From Persephonella marina EX-H1 (lineage in GTDB: Bacteria > Aquificota > Aquificia > Aquificales > Hydrogenothermaceae): a stretch of DNA of 64,000 nucleotides. The notes under the pieces were generated by a model, which did no database searches, had not been told where the DNA came from, and saw only the letters and a program-made list of their open reading frames with translations. Below, piece after piece: positions 43,171 to 50,899 of the stretch (within the stretch, counting starts at the first letter, position 1; each line of letters starts with the position of its first letter). The stretch lies in the NCBI RefSeq assembly GCF_000021565.1, contig NC_012440.1:884210-948209 (forward strand), read 5' to 3'. A program made the position numbers and the translations under genes.

Positions 43171-45258
43171 TCATCTGTCGGACACACTTCCATTATTGAG
43201 GTAGTTTACTCTGCAGTCGCCATTCCCACCATTACTCTGGATATCAGCATTCATAGCGTCAGAGTAGGATATCTTGTCAATTAAATCTGAGTTGTTATAA
43301 CGACAGACACACCAGCGCCAGAAACATATAGGGTAGTATCTCTCAATAAATTGACCATTTGTTAGTTTTAAAGTGGAAGTTGTTATCTCCTCTCCATCAA
43401 ATATTAAACCTACCTGAGTTCCATTTACAGTAAAACAGTAATATCCACCTGTGCTGTTCCATACTCTGTAACCCTGACATCCAACATAAACATCTGTAGA
43501 ACATGTACCTGTAAGAACACCGTTAGTGACATTAAGAGTGAATGTGTTAACTCCTTCTGTATTTAAGTTTCCTGTAGTACATACCCCAGAGGGATCAACT
43601 ACATTTGTACAGCTGCCGGAAACAGGACTGAAATAACCTGATGTGAAATATCCGGAGATATTCCAGGTAAGATCTGTTGTACCACCATATGGAATGACAT
43701 TAGGTGTGGCAGATAGAGTACAGGATGGCGGTGTAGGAGGTACAGAGGTATTAACAGTATAAACCCCTGTTATGCTTTGTTGTGGCGTACAGGAATCCGT
43801 GTAACTGACAGAGAATGTACATGATGACGTTGTTAATGGTGTTCCGGAAATTACAGCACCTGTTGTACTGCAGCTAAAGGTAAGCCCATTACAGCTTGCA
43901 GGCGAACAGGAGGTTAGATTTATAGGAGGATTCCCCCCGGAAAGAGATATTGATTGTGTAAAGGGAACTCCGACAGTTGCTGTAAAAACCGTCCCACTTG
44001 GTGGGTTTAAGAAAAAAGGGGTACAGGAACTACCTCCTGATCCTGCAGTCGAACAGTCAGGATCTATAACAGTAAGAGCAAATGCTTTGTAAGCTGTGTA
44101 TGAACCTGAGCAGGATGATACCTGAACAGTAAATGTGTAAGGTGAAGGGTTGGAACATCCTGTATCTGAATTTATTGTTCCTGTAATTGTTCCATCAGGA
44201 TTTAATGTTAATCCCGGTGGTAATGAGCCGTCAACTAATAACCACGTATAAGTAGTTCCACCTCCAAATGCAGACAGGGTTACGCTGTAACTGCTTCCTT
44301 CATAACCTGTTGGAAGAGTCTCTGTTACAATTCTAAGCTGCTGAGGATATACATTAATACTAAAGTTCTGATTAAAAGTGTTACCTGCAGAATCTCTTAC
44401 ACAGAGATTATTAAGGTTAATTGTACTACTACATGTGGACAGAGATCCCGGGGGAGATGAAGGTTCTATATTTATAGTACCGTAAATACTTCCATCGCTT
44501 TTCATTTTTAGACCGTTGCCGAGATCTATCTCGGTTGCCGGTATATTACAGGTCGTTCCATCATAAGATCCCCACTGGTACGGAGGTCTACCACCGGAAG
44601 CCTCTAACTTGTAGTTGTAAGGAGAGTCTTCAGTACCGTTAGGTAGAAGTGATGGGGTTTTTATCGTTAGAGACTCACATCCTTCTTTAGTCTGTAGCTC
44701 ATGAAGTGTAACCCATTTTACAATATCATCATAAGGTTCAGATCTATTCAGATCGGCAGGATAGTTGTCAACTACAATGCCATACTGGAAAACCCTTATC
44801 GTTGTAGGTGTTGTTATCTCCTGAGAACCTGTGGTCTGATTGTTGTAGTTACCATCACCACTCAGGATTAAAAATGCAACGTTACTAATTGTTGTGGATG
44901 TTGCACAGGAAGGGTCATCACATATCTCAACTGTTATATTTGTTGAGTTTAATCCGCAATGTCCATAAGGAGAAGATACTGTAAGATCTCTGTCATAAAC
45001 ATAGACGAGAGGTTTGCCGTATGAGTCTTCAAGTGTCCTTACGACCGTATTCAGTTCAGAAGCTGTTGGGATTCTCCCTGAGGATGACGCATATCCTGTT
45101 ATAGCCTCAACAGCTGCGTTTACAATCTCTTTACTCTCTGCATATTTTGCTCTCTTTATAAGAATGCTGAAAGTTGTTGCTCCTATTCCGATAAGAACAC
45201 CTATAATAACGAGGATCATTGCAAGTTCAATGAGTGTGAACCCTTTTTTATTTTCCAT
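43171..45258 (-). CDS. Very long prepilin-like protein with Ig-like (He_PIG) repeats, probable pilus tip adhesin
   Basis: 695 residues. The N-terminus is a class III/type IV prepilin signal: KKGFTLIELAMILVIIG with cleavage G6-F7 and Glu at +5, followed by the usual pilin helix and a globular domain to about 200. After that come three or four Ig-like repeats of the putative-Ig (He_PIG) type, e.g. LPTGYEGSSYSVTLSAFGG, then GSLPPGLTLNPDGTITGTI (about 315-400). The last 190 residues are rich in Cys and Tyr/Asn. Type IV pilins normally have 120-200 residues, so this is an outsized minor pilin with an adhesive tail, as in MshQ-like or PilY1-like tips. It is the last gene of the minus arm. Confidence 0.85.
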   Translation of the reverse strand: MENKKGFTLIELAMILVIIGVLIGIGATTFSILIKRAKYAESKEIVNAAVEAITGYASSSGRIPTASELNTVVRTLEDSYGKPLVYVYDRDLTVSSPYGHCGLNSTNITVEICDDPSCATSTTISNVAFLILSGDGNYNNQTTGSQEITTPTTIRVFQYGIVVDNYPADLNRSEPYDDIVKWVTLHELQTKEGCESLTIKTPSLLPNGTEDSPYNYKLEASGGRPPYQWGSYDGTTCNIPATEIDLGNGLKMKSDGSIYGTINIEPSSPPGSLSTCSSTINLNNLCVRDSAGNTFNQNFSINVYPQQLRIVTETLPTGYEGSSYSVTLSAFGGGTTYTWLLVDGSLPPGLTLNPDGTITGTINSDTGCSNPSPYTFTVQVSSCSGSYTAYKAFALTVIDPDCSTAGSGGSSCTPFFLNPPSGTVFTATVGVPFTQSISLSGGNPPINLTSCSPASCNGLTFSCSTTGAVISGTPLTTSSCTFSVSYTDSCTPQQSITGVYTVNTSVPPTPPSCTLSATPNVIPYGGTTDLTWNISGYFTSGYFSPVSGSCTNVVDPSGVCTTGNLNTEGVNTFTLNVTNGVLTGTCSTDVYVGCQGYRVWNSTGGYYCFTVNGTQVGLIFDGEEITTSTLKLTNGQFIERYYPICFWRWCVCRYNNSDLIDKISYSDAMNADIQSNGGNGDCRVNYLNNGSVSDR

Positions 45259-46268
45259 TACCTTTCTCCAAGAGCCTCTAATAATTTCAACCTTTCATTA
45301 ACAATATTGATAAGAAATTCATCATCACAACTTAAATTTAATATTTTTTTATAGATTTTGTAAGCCTCATCTGTAATTCCTTTGATCTCAAGCATTCTTG
45401 CGAAGGCATATGCTATGTATGGATCAGAAGGATTTTTTGTAAATGCCCTTTCATAATAGAAAAGAGCTCTGGATATATCTCCGTTTGCCTCGTACAGATA
45501 TCCGTACGCATAACTGATATAACCTTTTTTCTCTTTTTCTGAGTATCTGTCAAGAATATCTTTTGCACGGTAGAAATCTTCATTATCAATGAGTTTAACT
45601 GCTATAGACGATACTGTTTCCTCATTTTTAAGATCAGACAGATATTTTTTCATCTCATCAAAATTTCCCGTTTCCACAGCGAGGACAAGTAAGTTATTCA
45701 GTATATCTTCTGTTTTTTTCAGACTGTAAACCTTTTTGTAGTATCTGTAAGCTTCTGTAAGATTTCCCTCTTTTATATTTTTTTCTGCAAGAGATATGTA
45801 GGCTGATATCTCAGCTGGATCCGGTTCTTTTTTTATTATGGCAATATTAACAGGTTCTTTTTCTGACTTATTTATACTAATATCCTGAAGATCTGTTTTC
45901 TTAACTTTTTGTTCTATCTCATTTAGAACAAGATCAAGAGGTGGAAGAGGTTCATTACCAGAACTCTCTTTTTTTATCTCCTTTTTAATCTCCCGGGGAG
46001 ATGTCACCTGATTTTTTACTCTTTCTGTCTGATGTTTATTTACAGGTTTTTCTCTGACAATCTTTTCTGTACTGACAAGAATATTCTGTTGAGGGATAGC
46101 AGTTAGATAGTAATAGATGCCCATGCCTGAACCGATAAGTATTAATGTAATAACAGAAAGTATAAGAACCCTTTTGTTTACACTCTTTTTCACTTCAAGT
46201 CCCGGTGGTACGGGCTTTGCCCCCTTCTTATTTTTTATTTTCCTTAACATCTGGATCATCAGACTCAT
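45258..46268 (-). CDS. Membrane-anchored TPR protein (MshN-like)
   Basis: 336 residues. A short cytoplasmic stretch, one membrane helix (about 33-55, LILSVITLILIGSGMGIYYYL) and a basic linker precede TPR-like helical hairpins (about 150-330, e.g. YISLAEKNIKEGNLTEAYRYYKKV and ALFYYERAFTKNPSDPYIAYAF, quoted in part). MshN, which has the same layout, lies in MSHA pilus operons. It should hold pilus parts in the periplasm. Its ATG overlaps the secretin stop by four bases and its stop shares a base with the prepilin ATG (TAATG), so it is in the middle of the assembly operon. Confidence 0.75.
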   Translation of the reverse strand: MSLMIQMLRKIKNKKGAKPVPPGLEVKKSVNKRVLILSVITLILIGSGMGIYYYLTAIPQQNILVSTEKIVREKPVNKHQTERVKNQVTSPREIKKEIKKESSGNEPLPPLDLVLNEIEQKVKKTDLQDISINKSEKEPVNIAIIKKEPDPAEISAYISLAEKNIKEGNLTEAYRYYKKVYSLKKTEDILNNLLVLAVETGNFDEMKKYLSDLKNEETVSSIAVKLIDNEDFYRAKDILDRYSEKEKKGYISYAYGYLYEANGDISRALFYYERAFTKNPSDPYIAYAFARMLEIKGITDEAYKIYKKILNLSCDDEFLINIVNERLKLLEALGER

Positions 46269-47839
46269 TCTTCTAACCTGCTGTCAAATTTTATTATTCT
46301 TGGTTTCAAAAATATGATCAGCTCTTTTTTCTCCCTGTACACCTTTTTATTTTTAAAGAGATTTCCAAATACCGGTATGTTGCTGAGCAGAGGGATTTTA
46401 TTTTCCTCAACCCTTTTTTCTGTATTTATCATCCCACCTATGATTATCAGATCTCCATCCTTCACCTTTATGATGGTTCCTGCTTCTTTTATATTGAGAA
46501 CTGGTGCTTCAGCAACAACCTCATTGTTTTCCACAAGCTGTTTTGTCCCTTCTATTTTTGTTGATACTGGAACGATATTTATCATAATGTGATCACCTTC
46601 AATGTAAGGTGTAACCCCAAGCAAAACACCACTCAGAACACTTCTTCTTATATACATTACGCTCTGGGTTACAGTTGTTGTTCCAAGTGTTGTTATCTGC
46701 TTTTCCCAGTATGGAACTACAACTCCTGATGAGATAAGAGCTGTCTGTCCATTTAAGACTCTTATTCTGGGATTTGAGAGAGTCTCTATCCTGCCAACTG
46801 AAGAAAGTGCATTTATAACAGCGTTAAAATCAAGGCCTGCAACTACAACCTCACCATAACTTGAGGGAAGTGCAAGGGTCTGTCTTAACGATATGGAAGC
46901 ACCTGCCACATTTCTCAGTAATGCTGACCAGTTTATACCGTACTGCATTCCATCAGAAAGGGTTACCTCTACTATTTTTGACTCAATTAGAACCTGTTTT
47001 TTAACCTCTGAGAGAATCTTTTTTAAAAATTTCTCAACTTTTCTCATCTTATATTTAGGTGCTGTTACGACAAGGGTTCCCGTAAACTTGTTCAGTGTAA
47101 AACTGCTTTTTGCAAGTGAAGCAGAGAACTTTTCACCTTCTGTATCCTCTTTCAAAATATTTTTTAGCCCATTTTCTATCTGACCGTAAAAATCGTTAAT
47201 CTCCTCTGGATTTTCGTATTTCAGGGAAAAATCACCTGAAATGCTTCTAGCGGTAGAACCTGAAGTTCCACCACCTATTGTACCACCTCCATATCCTCCT
47301 CCTATACCACCTCCACCTGTCTGCATGGCTCCGCCGAGAACATCACCTCCAAGTTTTGAACTGAAAGATGAGTTTGTGTGGACATAAGGGATGTGGAATG
47401 TTTTTGTCGTTGATCCTTTTATATAGATGATATTCCCCTTTATCTGGTAATAAACGCCTGCAAGGTCTGTTACAACCTTCAACGCATCCTCTACAGGGGT
47501 TTTGTTAAAATTCGCTGTTATAAGTATGTTTGGATTTACATCGGGGGATATTATAAGGTTCATTCCTGTGTCATTGGCAATAGCGTAAAGAACAGCCTTC
47601 AGTGGAACCTGATCAGCTGAAAATGTAAAGAACTTATCCTTAAAAGGTGATATTTTTTTTATTACAGGTTTGACGATCTTTGGTGGAGGTTTTATGACAG
47701 GTTTGTAAACAACTTCTTCCTCCTTTTTTATCTCCTTTTTAAGCTCTTTTTTATCCTCTATCTTTTTTGTTGAAGTGGATCCACAGGAGACAAAAAATGT
47801 CAGAATAAAAATAAAGATCACCTTGAAAAATCTATCCAT
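46265..47839 (-). CDS. Type IV pilus/MSHA secretin lipoprotein
   Basis: 524 residues. The signal peptide ends in a lipobox (TFFVSCGS, Cys19), so the secretin itself is a lipoprotein like MshL. N-terminal STN/N0-like domain (FTFSADQVPLKAVLYAIA) and a second small domain are followed by a Gly-rich loop (about 175-200) and the C-terminal secretin barrel (about 275-515) with VPYWEK, LLGVTPYI and GGMINTEKRVEENKIPLLSNIP (partly shown). It forms the outer-membrane pore for the pilus. It overlaps the upstream PilP-like gene by 22 bases. Confidence 0.92.
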   Translation of the reverse strand: MDRFFKVIFIFILTFFVSCGSTSTKKIEDKKELKKEIKKEEEVVYKPVIKPPPKIVKPVIKKISPFKDKFFTFSADQVPLKAVLYAIANDTGMNLIISPDVNPNILITANFNKTPVEDALKVVTDLAGVYYQIKGNIIYIKGSTTKTFHIPYVHTNSSFSSKLGGDVLGGAMQTGGGGIGGGYGGGTIGGGTSGSTARSISGDFSLKYENPEEINDFYGQIENGLKNILKEDTEGEKFSASLAKSSFTLNKFTGTLVVTAPKYKMRKVEKFLKKILSEVKKQVLIESKIVEVTLSDGMQYGINWSALLRNVAGASISLRQTLALPSSYGEVVVAGLDFNAVINALSSVGRIETLSNPRIRVLNGQTALISSGVVVPYWEKQITTLGTTTVTQSVMYIRRSVLSGVLLGVTPYIEGDHIMINIVPVSTKIEGTKQLVENNEVVAEAPVLNIKEAGTIIKVKDGDLIIIGGMINTEKRVEENKIPLLSNIPVFGNLFKNKKVYREKKELIIFLKPRIIKFDSRLEE

Positions 47840-48282
47840 CTTTCACCCCATTTTCCTTTGAGTAATATCCTGTCTTTCTCAATTTTTATAATCCTTTCAT
47901 CCTTTGAAATTCTATCATTCTCCCTAAAAAGTTTTCCGTTAATCATTACGAACTTCTTGTTAATTCCTATATAAATAAAATTAACCTTATATTCTGGAGG
48001 TGGTTCTTTTATCTTTTTATCGGAAGTTATCTCTTCTTTATAAGGATGTACATCCAGGCTGTTTTTGATAAAGGCAGTATTTATTCTCATTTTATCTTTA
48101 TAACTCAGGTTTATTTCAGGGTAATTGATCTCAAGTTTAAAATGCGGTTCTACATATCTGTTTATGAGATCTCCTACAGTTCTGTCAATATAATCTTTAA
48201 AAAAAAGCGGTAGTACAGGGATTATAATCGGAATTAATAGCAGAAGTATGTATCTGGGAGGAATACTTTTTAACATGATCAT
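47818..48282 (-). CDS. PilP/GspC-like periplasmic alignment protein (MshK position)
   Basis: About 154 residues with one N-terminal membrane helix (about 7-24, ILLLLIPIIIPVLPLF) and a C-terminal beta-barrel of the PilP/GspC HR type: NFIYIGINKKFVMINGKLF, RENDRISKDERIIKIEKDRILLKG, WIDF. Such domains dock to the secretin N0 domain. The frame begins at 48297, but ATG 48282 comes after the stop of the preceding gene and has GGTGGA six bases before it, so it is preferred. It ends 22 bases inside the secretin gene. The position matches mshK. Confidence 0.7.
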   Translation of the reverse strand: MIMLKSIPPRYILLLLIPIIIPVLPLFFKDYIDRTVGDLINRYVEPHFKLEINYPEINLSYKDKMRINTAFIKNSLDVHPYKEEITSDKKIKEPPPEYKVNFIYIGINKKFVMINGKLFRENDRISKDERIIKIEKDRILLKGKWGERWIDFSR

Positions 48283-48283
48283 C

Positions 48284-48781
48284 TTACGTTCCACCATAAT
48301 ACGGTTGTGTCAGATTTATCATCATATTGACCGTTGTTCCATTTTTATCGTTATTTAAGAAAAATTTTTCTATCTCCGCTACAGGATACATTGACTGTTC
48401 AAATAATAAAATAGTATCAATAAGCTCTTTACTACTTTTTGGTTTTAAAGACAGGGAAAGTTTTACGTATACCGATCCCTCTTTAACTTCTGGTCCTTCA
48501 ATAATTTTCACAGGATATATCCTTTTAATACTATCAAGTTTGTTGAGTATTATCTCTTCTGCTTCCTCTTTTTTAACATATTTTAAGTTTAGAATATTCT
48601 TAAGTTCAATAATCTCATTTATATTTTCCTTTATCAGTCTTACCTTATCTGACATATGTCTGAGTTCCCTTTCTTTCTCTCTGAGATATCCATCAAAACG
48701 CTGAAAGGAGAGCATAAGGATAAGGTTTATACCTATCAGAATTGAGATCGTTATGTATACTGCATAACTTTTCTCTTTCAT
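48284..48781 (-). CDS. PilO/GspM-like inner-membrane protein (MshJ position)
   Basis: 165 residues. One membrane helix (about 7-25) is followed by a coiled coil (about 30-75, REKERELRHMSDKVRLIKE) and a small ferredoxin-like domain (YVKLSLSLKPKSSKELIDTI, then MYPVAEIEKFFL). This is the PilO/GspM layout, whose members pair with PilN through coiled coils. It begins directly after the PilM-PilN fusion stop (TAAATG). MshJ occupies this place in MSHA operons. Sequence similarity to named proteins is low, so the assignment rests on layout and order. Confidence 0.72.
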   Translation of the reverse strand: MKEKSYAVYITISILIGINLILMLSFQRFDGYLREKERELRHMSDKVRLIKENINEIIELKNILNLKYVKKEEAEEIILNKLDSIKRIYPVKIIEGPEVKEGSVYVKLSLSLKPKSSKELIDTILLFEQSMYPVAEIEKFFLNNDKNGTTVNMMINLTQPYYGGT

Positions 48782-50113
48782 TTATCTCTCCTTAACAATC
48801 TCAAGAAAGATCTTTCCGGTAAGATTATCTATGTTGTAGACAGATCTATCACGAATTTTAAAATCATTTAACTTATCAAGCTCATTTTTTAATTTTCTCT
48901 TAAAATCCTCTATCTCTTTTACACTTTTGAATTTTTGATCTGATCTGATAGTTATGTACCTTTTTCCTTCTGAATATGTAATGTTAATATTTTCATCTCT
49001 TATAACGGAAAGTATCCCAGATAGTCTGTTCAGAATATAGATCGTCTTTCTCTCTGGTGAGAGAAGGTTTATATACCTGACAAGATAAACGATCTGATCA
49101 TAGGTGAGTTCTTTTGAAAGCACTTCTCTCTGGAATGTCTGTTTAAGCGAGTAGTAGGAGTTTTTCAGTCTAAAAAATCTCTCTTTAAGATCCATAAATT
49201 TATTAAGGTTCAAAAATGAAAATATAAGCAGTACAAGAACAAGAAGATAGCTCAGTTTTTTACTTGCTCCTGAGAATATCTTTTTGTGCTTAACATCAAC
49301 AGGCAAGAAATTGTAGGTATCCTTGATGTTTAAAGATCCGATCTGGATAACATAGCTGTTAAACTGCTCAAAGCTTCCCTTTTTTACAAATAACTCAGGA
49401 AGAACAGTGTAGACAGGCTTGTTGGAAAATGTGTGTATAAGCTCAACGAACTGTTCATTTTTAGATATCTCACCTACAAGGCCTATAACGTCTATATCTA
49501 TTCCCTGATTCTGGGCAACATATATATATGTCAGGTTAAAGTTTTCATAATAGAAATTTATAAGCTGTTGTTCATCATTTACAAACTCTGGGATTTTAGT
49601 TGATCTGGTATACAGGATCTTCCCATTCTGACTGACTGTAACGATAAATTTTTCCTCATCTGTATAGGTCATAAAAACGGTCTCATCACCTGATATTTTA
49701 GACGTTATACCTGAAAGAGCAAACTGGGAAAGAGTGAAGACCTCTATACTTGTCAGATCCTTTATATTTAATCTTTCTACAGCTTCAAAAAACAGTTTTT
49801 CCGGTACAGCATACACATCATACTCAACCTGATTTTCCGAGACCTCTCTGTTCTTTACAGGTAGAAAGATATAATTTACGCCGGACTCAAGTTTGTCAGA
49901 CAACTTATTTTTTATCAGAAAAGAAAGGGTATTTTCATCCCTTACAGGTGGGATCACAATCTTTGAGTGTATAAAATCCTGATAAAAAACTGAGATGTAG
50001 TACCTGCCGGTTCTGTTTATATTGTAATCAACAATCTCAACAAAGCTGTTGTATCTTTTAAGGACAGCTCCTTTAACTTTACCATCTGAGATCTCTACAG
50101 TTATTAAACTCAT
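48782..50113 (-). CDS. PilM-PilN fusion (MshI/GspL-like assembly platform protein)
   Basis: 443 residues. Residues 1-270 form a cytoplasmic actin-like domain as in PilM or cytoplasmic GspL (LITVEISDGKVKGAVLK, later VFMTYTDEEKFIVTVSQNG). At about 275 the PilN-type N-terminal motif appears (DTYNFLPVD), followed by a membrane helix (about 292-310), a coiled coil (about 312-345) and a small periplasmic domain. So functions split between PilM and PilN in many bacteria are in one chain here, like MshI and GspL. It anchors the assembly ATPase to the periplasmic proteins. It starts a six-gene minus operon, divergent from the pilin gene. Confidence 0.78.
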   Translation of the reverse strand: MSLITVEISDGKVKGAVLKRYNSFVEIVDYNINRTGRYYISVFYQDFIHSKIVIPPVRDENTLSFLIKNKLSDKLESGVNYIFLPVKNREVSENQVEYDVYAVPEKLFFEAVERLNIKDLTSIEVFTLSQFALSGITSKISGDETVFMTYTDEEKFIVTVSQNGKILYTRSTKIPEFVNDEQQLINFYYENFNLTYIYVAQNQGIDIDVIGLVGEISKNEQFVELIHTFSNKPVYTVLPELFVKKGSFEQFNSYVIQIGSLNIKDTYNFLPVDVKHKKIFSGASKKLSYLLVLVLLIFSFLNLNKFMDLKERFFRLKNSYYSLKQTFQREVLSKELTYDQIVYLVRYINLLSPERKTIYILNRLSGILSVIRDENINITYSEGKRYITIRSDQKFKSVKEIEDFKRKLKNELDKLNDFKIRDRSVYNIDNLTGKIFLEIVKER

Positions 50114-50149
50114 AGCTATTAATACATCCCTTATTTTATTAAAATATAT

Positions 50150-50175
50150 TAAAATTTAAACTTAAAAGCCGATAA
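50150..50175 (+). promoter_or_regulatory. Sigma-28 (FliA)-like promoter of the pilin gene
   Basis: TAAAATTT (50150-50157), 10 bases, then GCCGATAA (50168-50175). The FliA consensus is TAAAGTTT, 11 bases, GCCGATAA: here the -10 is exact and the -35 is 7/8. RNA would start near 50182, leaving a leader of about 55 bases that ends with AGGAGG (50225-50230). Confidence 0.55.
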
Positions 50176-50192
50176 TTTAATATATATATCGG
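50169..50192. promoter_or_regulatory. Inverted repeat overlapping the pilin -10 region
   Basis: CCGATA (50169-50174) and TATCGG (50187-50192) form an inverted repeat with a 12-base AT spacer that overlaps the predicted -10 element and the transcription start. It may be an operator or a leader hairpin. The left arm is also part of the -10, so it could be partly coincidental. Confidence 0.3.
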
Positions 50193-50236
50193 TAATGGAA
50201 ATAATATAGTTAAAGTGAAAATACAGGAGGTGGATG

Positions 50237-50821
50237 ATGAGAAATCAAAAAGGTTTCACACTTGTTGAGCTTGCGATAGTCCTTGTGATTATTGGACTGA
50301 TACTTGGAGCTGTTATGAAGGGACAGGAGCTTATCCAGAACGCAAAGTACAAAAGGTTAGTAAATGACCTTAGAGGGTTAACAGCTGCAGCTTACACCTA
50401 CTATGACAGGTACAGAGCAATGCCAGGTGATGATCCAAAAGCTGGAGACAGATGGAGTGCAACATACCCTAACATACTAAATGGAAACGGAAACGGACTT
50501 ATAGATGGTGCAGCTAATTCAACAAATAATACCGATGAGTCTGTTCAGGCATGGAGACATTTAAGAGCCTCAGGAATAATAGCCGGTGACCCTAATGAAG
50601 CGACACTCACAAGACCTTCAAACCCATACGGAGGAAGATACGGTTTCTCTAATAGAAACTTCGGTACAGGAACATACAATTTTGTTTTTGTGGATAACGT
50701 CCCTGCAGATATTGGAAGGAGATTAGATGAAGAATTTGATGATGGTATCTGGAATACAGGATCTATACAGGCCAACGCTGATTACACTACAGGGGTAAGA
50801 GACATATTCTATAGATTTTAA
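50237..50821 (+). CDS. Major type IV pilin (MshA-like prepilin)
   Basis: 194 residues. The leader MRNQKG is cut before FTLVELAIVLVIIGLILG (Phe at +1, Glu at +5); the helix is followed by a globular domain with YYDRYRAMPGDDPKAGDRW, common in MSHA-like and epsilonproteobacterial pilins. Residues LNGNGNGLIDG (about 81-91) look like a calcium-binding loop (N-x-N-x-N-G-x-I-D). There are no Cys, so no C-terminal disulfide loop. ATG 50237 is preferred over 50234 because AGGAGG is six bases before it. It has its own promoter and a strong terminator, consistent with much higher expression than the machinery genes. Confidence 0.9.
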   Translation: MRNQKGFTLVELAIVLVIIGLILGAVMKGQELIQNAKYKRLVNDLRGLTAAAYTYYDRYRAMPGDDPKAGDRWSATYPNILNGNGNGLIDGAANSTNNTDESVQAWRHLRASGIIAGDPNEATLTRPSNPYGGRYGFSNRNFGTGTYNFVFVDNVPADIGRRLDEEFDDGIWNTGSIQANADYTTGVRDIFYRF

Positions 50822-50827
50822 ATAGTA

Positions 50828-50856
50828 AGGTGGGATCAGATCCCACCTCATTTCTT
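50828..50856 (+). terminator. Terminator between the pilin and assembly-ATPase genes
   Basis: AGGTGGGA (50828-50835) pairs with TCCCACCT (50841-50848) around the loop TCAGA, followed by CATTTCTTTTTA. It lies seven bases after the pilin stop and should end most pilin mRNA, letting part of the transcription continue into the ATPase gene. Confidence 0.8.
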
Positions 50857-50899
50857 TTTAACTTTTTACGAAAAGTTCTTAAAACAACAGGTGAACTAA

